Below are positions 13,493-16,882 of a DNA stretch of 16,882 nt, piece by piece; position 1 is the stretch's first letter, and each line of letters opens with the position of its first letter. The stretch comes from Clostridium sp. CAG:1013. Its GTDB lineage: Bacteria > Bacillota > Clostridia > Oscillospirales > Acutalibacteraceae. The notes below the pieces were generated by a model. The model did not search any database. It was not told where the DNA came from and saw only the letters and a program-made list of their open reading frames with translations. The translations under genes and the position numbers were made by a program. The stretch is taken from positions 1 through 16,882 of the forward strand of contig HF972622.1 in NCBI GenBank assembly GCA_000432995.1. Direction: 5' to 3'.

Positions 13493-14509
13493 ATGGAACC
13501 TTCCGGTTTCGATTATGTGGCGGGGCAAATCCCCCTGTACAGGGACTTGCTGCTGTCGCTCCCGGAGCAGGTAAAAGCCCAGGCTTTTGATATCCATATC
13601 GCCAGCGGTCAGCCTGTTTCCATTTGTGGGAGAGAGGGGACGGAGTTCCTCACATCTGGCGGGGAGACCGTCCGGGCGAAAGATCGTGGGATCGTCACGA
13701 CGCCCCGGCAGTTACAGGAACTGTTCCTTCACGCCTGCGACCATTCTGTGTTCCGCCACGAGGAGGAGATCCGCCGGGGATATGTGCGGCTGGGAGAAAA
13801 CTGCCGAGTAGGCATCTGCGGGACCGCTGTGGTGGAGAAGGGGCACATCCAGAGCGTGCGGGATGTGACCAGCCTAGTGTATCGTATTCCCCGTCAAGTG
13901 GTAGGATGCGGGGACAGGCTGTTCCTGGAAGGAGTACCTGTTGACCGGGGAGTGCTAGTGGCTGGTCCGCCGTCCAGCGGAAAGACCACCTTTTTGCGGG
14001 ACGTTGCCCGATCCTTGTCTTTGGGAAAGTTTGGCCCAAGCCGGCGGGTAGCGGTGGTGGACGAGCGGGGGGAGCTGGGCGGGTTCGATTTGGGTCCTAC
14101 TGCGGACTTGCTTCGGGGATATCCCAAGGCGGCGGGGCTGGATGTGGCGGTGCGGATGCTTTCCCCGGAGGTGATCTTCTGTGACGAGCTTTCTGCTGGA
14201 GACCTGGACACGGTGAAGTCCGCAGCAGCGTCAGGGGCAGCTTTGGTAGCGTCTGTCCACGGGGAGGCGGAGGAGTTGTTCCGGCGGCCTTTGTGCCGGG
14301 CGCTTTTGGAGACAGGAGCTTTCCAAACGGCGGTGTGTCTGGCGGGACGAGATTCCCCCGGGGCGATCCGAGCGATTCTGACGATTTCTCCGGAAGGGGG
14401 TGAGGCGTCCTGTGGAGGTTTTAGGGGCGGCCTTACTGATCCTCAGCGGACTGCTGGCGGGGATCCTGGCGGCGGGCCGGTTAAAACGCCGGGTCCGGTT
14501 GTTGCTTGA
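13493..14509 (+). CDS. spoIIIAA: Stage III sporulation protein AA (ATPase), extended C-terminus
   Basis: Mother-cell ATPase thought to power or assemble the SpoIIIA-SpoIIQ channel. Start ATG at 13493 with AAAGGAGGAAAGG; the frame upstream runs through the terminator. Walker A GPPSSGKTT at residues 158-166, Walker B VVDERGE with D190, and EVIFCDELS follow, plus RGYVRLGENCRVGICG in the N-terminal part. Oddity: the frame runs to 338 residues, and the last 36 or so (from about 14400, a Gly/Pro-rich tail) are out of frame with the spoIIIAB start that they overlap by up to 110 bases. A G5 run at 14396-14400 lies at the boundary. One extra G would stop the protein at TGA 14401-14403, giving about 302 residues, near the family norm. 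The tail is probably not conserved. Confidence 0.93.
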   Translation: MEPSGFDYVAGQIPLYRDLLLSLPEQVKAQAFDIHIASGQPVSICGREGTEFLTSGGETVRAKDRGIVTTPRQLQELFLHACDHSVFRHEEEIRRGYVRLGENCRVGICGTAVVEKGHIQSVRDVTSLVYRIPRQVVGCGDRLFLEGVPVDRGVLVAGPPSSGKTTFLRDVARSLSLGKFGPSRRVAVVDERGELGGFDLGPTADLLRGYPKAAGLDVAVRMLSPEVIFCDELSAGDLDTVKSAAASGAALVASVHGEAEELFRRPLCRALLETGAFQTAVCLAGRDSPGAIRAILTISPEGGEASCGGFRGGLTDPQRTAGGDPGGGPVKTPGPVVA

Positions 14510-14891
14510 CTTAAAGGCGCTTCTGCAGGGATTCCAAACGGGGATCCGCTACGCTGCTGGAAGTGTGGCTGAGCTGATCCTAGAACGGGAGGAATGTCCT
14601 TTCTGCCGGTTGGCGGAACGTGACGGGGAATTCCTTTTGGATCCGGTAGACGCTCTCAGTCGTGCCGGGGAATGTCTTTTGTGGGATGGGGGCGACCTGG
14701 AATGGTATCGGGGATTCGTGGCGGGGCTGGGAGTCAGCGATACCCAAGGGCAGCTGGAACATATTGGGCTTTACCGCTCTCTGTTGGAGCCTCGTCTGGC
14801 CCAGGCACAGGAGGAAGCAAAGCAGAAAACAAAGATCTTCATTGCGGTAGGGCTGTTCGCCGGTGTGACTTTAAGCCTGCTGCTCATTTAA
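14412..14891 (+). CDS. spoIIIAB: Stage III sporulation protein AB
   Basis: Membrane-anchored partner of SpoIIIAA. I choose GTG 14412 (159 residues) because GGGTGAGG lies six bases before it and MEVLGAALLIL matches the usual start; GTG 14400 is an alternative. The N-terminal segment (about residues 3-20) and a C-terminal segment (about 141-159, FIAVGLFAGVTLSLLLI) are hydrophobic. Between them is the helical domain with KALLQGFQTGIRYAAGSV and YRSLLEPRLAQAQEEAKQK. A CPFC pair (ECPFCRLAE) is present. The overlap with spoIIIAA is discussed there. It is followed by spoIIIAC after 30 bases. Confidence 0.9.
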   Translation: MEVLGAALLILSGLLAGILAAGRLKRRVRLLLDLKALLQGFQTGIRYAAGSVAELILEREECPFCRLAERDGEFLLDPVDALSRAGECLLWDGGDLEWYRGFVAGLGVSDTQGQLEHIGLYRSLLEPRLAQAQEEAKQKTKIFIAVGLFAGVTLSLLLI

Positions 14892-14921
14892 GAAACGGAC
14901 TGGAAAGGGAGGCGCGTCCTC

Positions 14922-15116
14922 GTGGAAGTGGATCTCATATTTCAAATTGCCGCCATAGGCATCATCGTCGCGGTGCTGAATCAGCTCCTGATTCGGTCAG
15001 GCCGGGAGGAACAGGCCATGATGACCACTCTGGCAGGACTCATCGTGGTGCTGATGATGATCATCCAGGAGATTGACGCCTTGTTCCAGGCGGTCAAGTC
15101 CATCTTTTCCTTGTAG
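14922..15116 (+). CDS. spoIIIAC: Stage III sporulation protein AC
   Basis: 64 residues from a GTG with AAAGGGAGG (14904-14912) before it. It is a short two-segment membrane protein, with segments at about residues 5-23 and 32-50 (TLAGLIVVLMMIIQEI). The size and the phrase QLLIRSGREEQAMM match SpoIIIAC, a core part of the channel complex in the mother-cell membrane. Operon position AB-AC-AD confirms it. Confidence 0.92.
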   Translation: MEVDLIFQIAAIGIIVAVLNQLLIRSGREEQAMMTTLAGLIVVLMMIIQEIDALFQAVKSIFSL

Positions 15117-15118
15117 CC

Positions 15119-15508
15119 ATGGAACTGTTTGGTATTGGGATCCTGGCGCTGTGCGCGGTATTGTTTGCCGCCTTGGTGCAGAAGAGCAATAAAGAATACG
15201 CCTTGCTCATCAGTCTTGGTGCTGCGACAGTACTTCTTCTGCTTATCCTAGACAAGGCTGCCCCTTTGCTTCAAGAGCTTCGCTCCATGGCAGGCAGCGG
15301 CGCGTTGGAAGGGGACGCAATCCAGTTGATGCTTCGGGCGGTGGGCATCACGGTAGTGGGTCAGGTGGTATCTCGGCTGTGCAAAGACGGAGGAGAGTCG
15401 GCTCTTTCCTACACGGTGGATCTGGCCGCCCGGGGCGCAGTGCTGGCGGCGGCTTTGCCTGTTGTGGGGAAGATCTTGGAATATCTGGGCGAGATCGCCG
15501 CGATGTAA
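15119..15508 (+). CDS. spoIIIAD: Stage III sporulation protein AD
   Basis: 129 residues, ATG two bases after the spoIIIAC stop with no obvious ribosome site, so translation is probably coupled. Hydrophobic segments lie at about residues 3-20, 28-45, 66-80 and 98-125. LVQKSNKEYALLISLGAATV and RAVGITVVGQVVSRLCKDGG are typical of SpoIIIAD. It is a membrane part of the channel complex that connects mother cell and forespore during engulfment. Confidence 0.92.
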   Translation: MELFGIGILALCAVLFAALVQKSNKEYALLISLGAATVLLLLILDKAAPLLQELRSMAGSGALEGDAIQLMLRAVGITVVGQVVSRLCKDGGESALSYTVDLAARGAVLAAALPVVGKILEYLGEIAAM

Positions 15509-15520
15509 GGATGTGAAACT

Positions 15521-16624
15521 GTGCGGACGAAACGGATATTGCTTCTGATGTGCCTGGTCCTGGCCTTTGTATGTCTGTTTCCTTGCTGTGCCGGTGCCCA
15601 GGAGGTGTCCGACATTTATGAAAAGAGTGGTGCAGGGGAAATGTACGATGCCTTGGACAAAGACACCCAGGAGCTGCTTTCCCAAGCGGGCGCGGAGGAT
15701 GGCCTGTGGGAGGGAAATGGTGGCGAAGCGCTGCTGGATACTTTTTCTGAATTGCTGCGGGAGAAATTGGCAGCGCCGGTCAAGGGATTGGCAGCGCTTC
15801 TTGGGGTGGTGATCCTCTGCCGGTTGGCGGGGTGCTTTGAAGAGGGCGGAGATTTTTCCCTTATGGCGGGGACTTTAGCCTGCGCCGGGATCTTGACGGC
15901 TCCTCTTATGGAGCTGATCCAAGCGTCGGAGCAAGTGGTAGAAAGTGCCTGCGTATTCCTAGGCGCCAGTGTGCCGGTGTATTCCGCTTTGCTGGTGGCA
16001 TCAGGAAATACCGTGGTGGGAGGATCGTACAGTTTTCTAACGCTTTTGGCAGGCAGCGTGATTCCTGTCATTTCTTCAGCGCTGCTCATGCCACTGCTCC
16101 ATGTTTTTCTCATGCTTTCTTTGGCTACGTCTCTCTGCGGCGCTAAATTTGACCGCCTTCTTTCCAGCTTGTATGGATTTACAAAATGGCTTTTGGTGCT
16201 GGCAGTGACTCTGTTTACCGGGATCCTCTCAGTACAGACAGTGCTCAATGCTCAGGCGGACGCAGCCACGGGAAAGACAGTAAAGCTCATTGCTTCTTCT
16301 GCCATTCCCATTGTGGGAGGAGCTTTTGGGGATGCAGTGGCGGCCATCCAAAGCAGCGTGCAGATCGTGAAGTCCGGAGTAGGAGCCTTTGGTATCTTGG
16401 CAGCTATCTGCATCTTCGCCCCTTCCATGATCCAGGCATCTCTCTGGATGGGGGTGTGCCTTTTGGGACAGGTTGCGGCGGACTTGTTCGACACGCCCCG
16501 TCTGGGATCTCTGTTTGGGGCGTGTGCTTCTGTGACTAGAATGATCTTGGCGATACTTGTCAGCGTGTGTGCTGTGGCAGTAGTCTGTGCGGCTTTGGTT
16601 CTCTTTGTGAAAGGAAGTATATGA
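15521..16624 (+). CDS. spoIIIAE: Stage III sporulation protein AE
   Basis: 367 residues, GTG start preceded by AAGGATGTGA. The N-terminus (RILLLMCLVLAFVCLFPCC) looks like a signal peptide ending near CAGAQE, followed by an acidic extracytoplasmic segment to about residue 80. After that come several transmembrane segments (including AALLGVVILCRLAG, FLTLLAGSVIPVISSALLMP and FGILAAICIFAPSMIQAS). This matches SpoIIIAE, the largest membrane protein of the operon. B. subtilis SpoIIIAE is somewhat longer (about 400). Its stop overlaps the next start as ATGA. Confidence 0.93.
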   Translation: MRTKRILLLMCLVLAFVCLFPCCAGAQEVSDIYEKSGAGEMYDALDKDTQELLSQAGAEDGLWEGNGGEALLDTFSELLREKLAAPVKGLAALLGVVILCRLAGCFEEGGDFSLMAGTLACAGILTAPLMELIQASEQVVESACVFLGASVPVYSALLVASGNTVVGGSYSFLTLLAGSVIPVISSALLMPLLHVFLMLSLATSLCGAKFDRLLSSLYGFTKWLLVLAVTLFTGILSVQTVLNAQADAATGKTVKLIASSAIPIVGGAFGDAVAAIQSSVQIVKSGVGAFGILAAICIFAPSMIQASLWMGVCLLGQVAADLFDTPRLGSLFGACASVTRMILAILVSVCAVAVVCAALVLFVKGSI

Positions 16625-16882
16625 ATACTGTATTGAAAAGCGTGCTGACTCTCTGCACAGTGTTGATTGCCACAGAGCTGGTGCGAAAGTTCTGTCCTGA
16701 GGACCGGATGACCCGGTTTGTAGGGAGCCTTGTGGCGCTGAGTCTGCTGATCTCAGCGGTGGGGACGGTCTTGTCCCTGGATGTGGAGTTTTCCCTCTCT
16801 GGCGTGGAGGTTGAAAAACAGCAGGAGGAGCTCTCTTCTTATGTGGAGGAGCAGGTGGAACAGGCTGCTCAGCAGGATGTTC
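16621..16882 (+). CDS. spoIIIAF: Stage III sporulation protein AF, partial
   Basis: First 87 codons; the gene runs off the window end. The ATG overlaps the spoIIIAE stop (ATGA), with AAAGGAAG before it. Two hydrophobic segments (about residues 4-21 and 32-53, SLVALSLLISAVGTVLSL) with ELVRKFCPEDRMTRFV between them match the SpoIIIAF membrane anchor. The start of a Glu/Gln-rich extracytoplasmic helix follows (EKQQEELSSYVEEQVEQ). Confidence 0.92.
   Translation, partial: MNTVLKSVLTLCTVLIATELVRKFCPEDRMTRFVGSLVALSLLISAVGTVLSLDVEFSLSGVEVEKQQEELSSYVEEQVEQAAQQDV

Overview
The window (about 52% GC by eye) looks like chromosome of an endospore-forming Clostridia member, most plausibly Oscillospiraceae-like. 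The main reasons are a nearly complete spoIIIA operon at the right edge, strong AGGAGG-type ribosome sites, sigma-A-like promoters, and a ROK glucokinase of the Gram-positive type. The species assignment is inference. I see no phage, insertion sequence or CRISPR array.

Layout: (1) 39-2643, a three-gene ABC-2 exporter operon (two permeases of the ABC2_membrane_6/DUF990 type, then the ATPase), closed by a hairpin terminator. (2) 2844-3605, a protein with two carboxymuconolactone-decarboxylase-like domains, with its own promoter. (3) 3770-5939, a TetR regulator followed by three small membrane proteins (an unknown four-segment protein, an unknown seven-segment protein and a DUF2871 protein). A TGAAC-N3-GTTCA dyad lies on the tetR promoter and again directly before the first membrane gene. 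(4) 6061-10345, an acid-sugar region: a KdgF-like cupin on the minus strand with a long leader, and divergently a LacI-type regulator, a DUF1537 four-carbon acid-sugar kinase and a PdxA2-type dehydrogenase. (5) 10430-10662, tRNA-Leu(UAA) on the minus strand with two degenerate 44-bp repeats behind it. (6) 10845-12850, ROK glucokinase and aldose 1-epimerase. (7) 12932-13354, a Nudix hydrolase. (8) 13493-16882, spoIIIAA to spoIIIAF (AF cut by the window end), encoding the engulfment-stage channel between mother cell and forespore.

How the genes work together: in region 4 the kinase phosphorylates a threonate- or erythronate-type acid and PdxA2 oxidises and decarboxylates the product to a triose phosphate, under LacI control; the divergent cupin suggests an uronate or acid-sugar link. 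In region 6 GalM supplies the right anomer for glucokinase. In region 8 the ATPase SpoIIIAA works with membrane proteins AB-AF.

The points most worth a second look are the shared TetR operator with its undescribed membrane module, the roughly 220-nt leader with a terminator-like hairpin before the KdgF-like gene, the out-of-frame 110-nt extension of spoIIIAA over spoIIIAB next to a G5 run, a strong hairpin before the spoIIIA ribosome site, and the repeats behind the tRNA.
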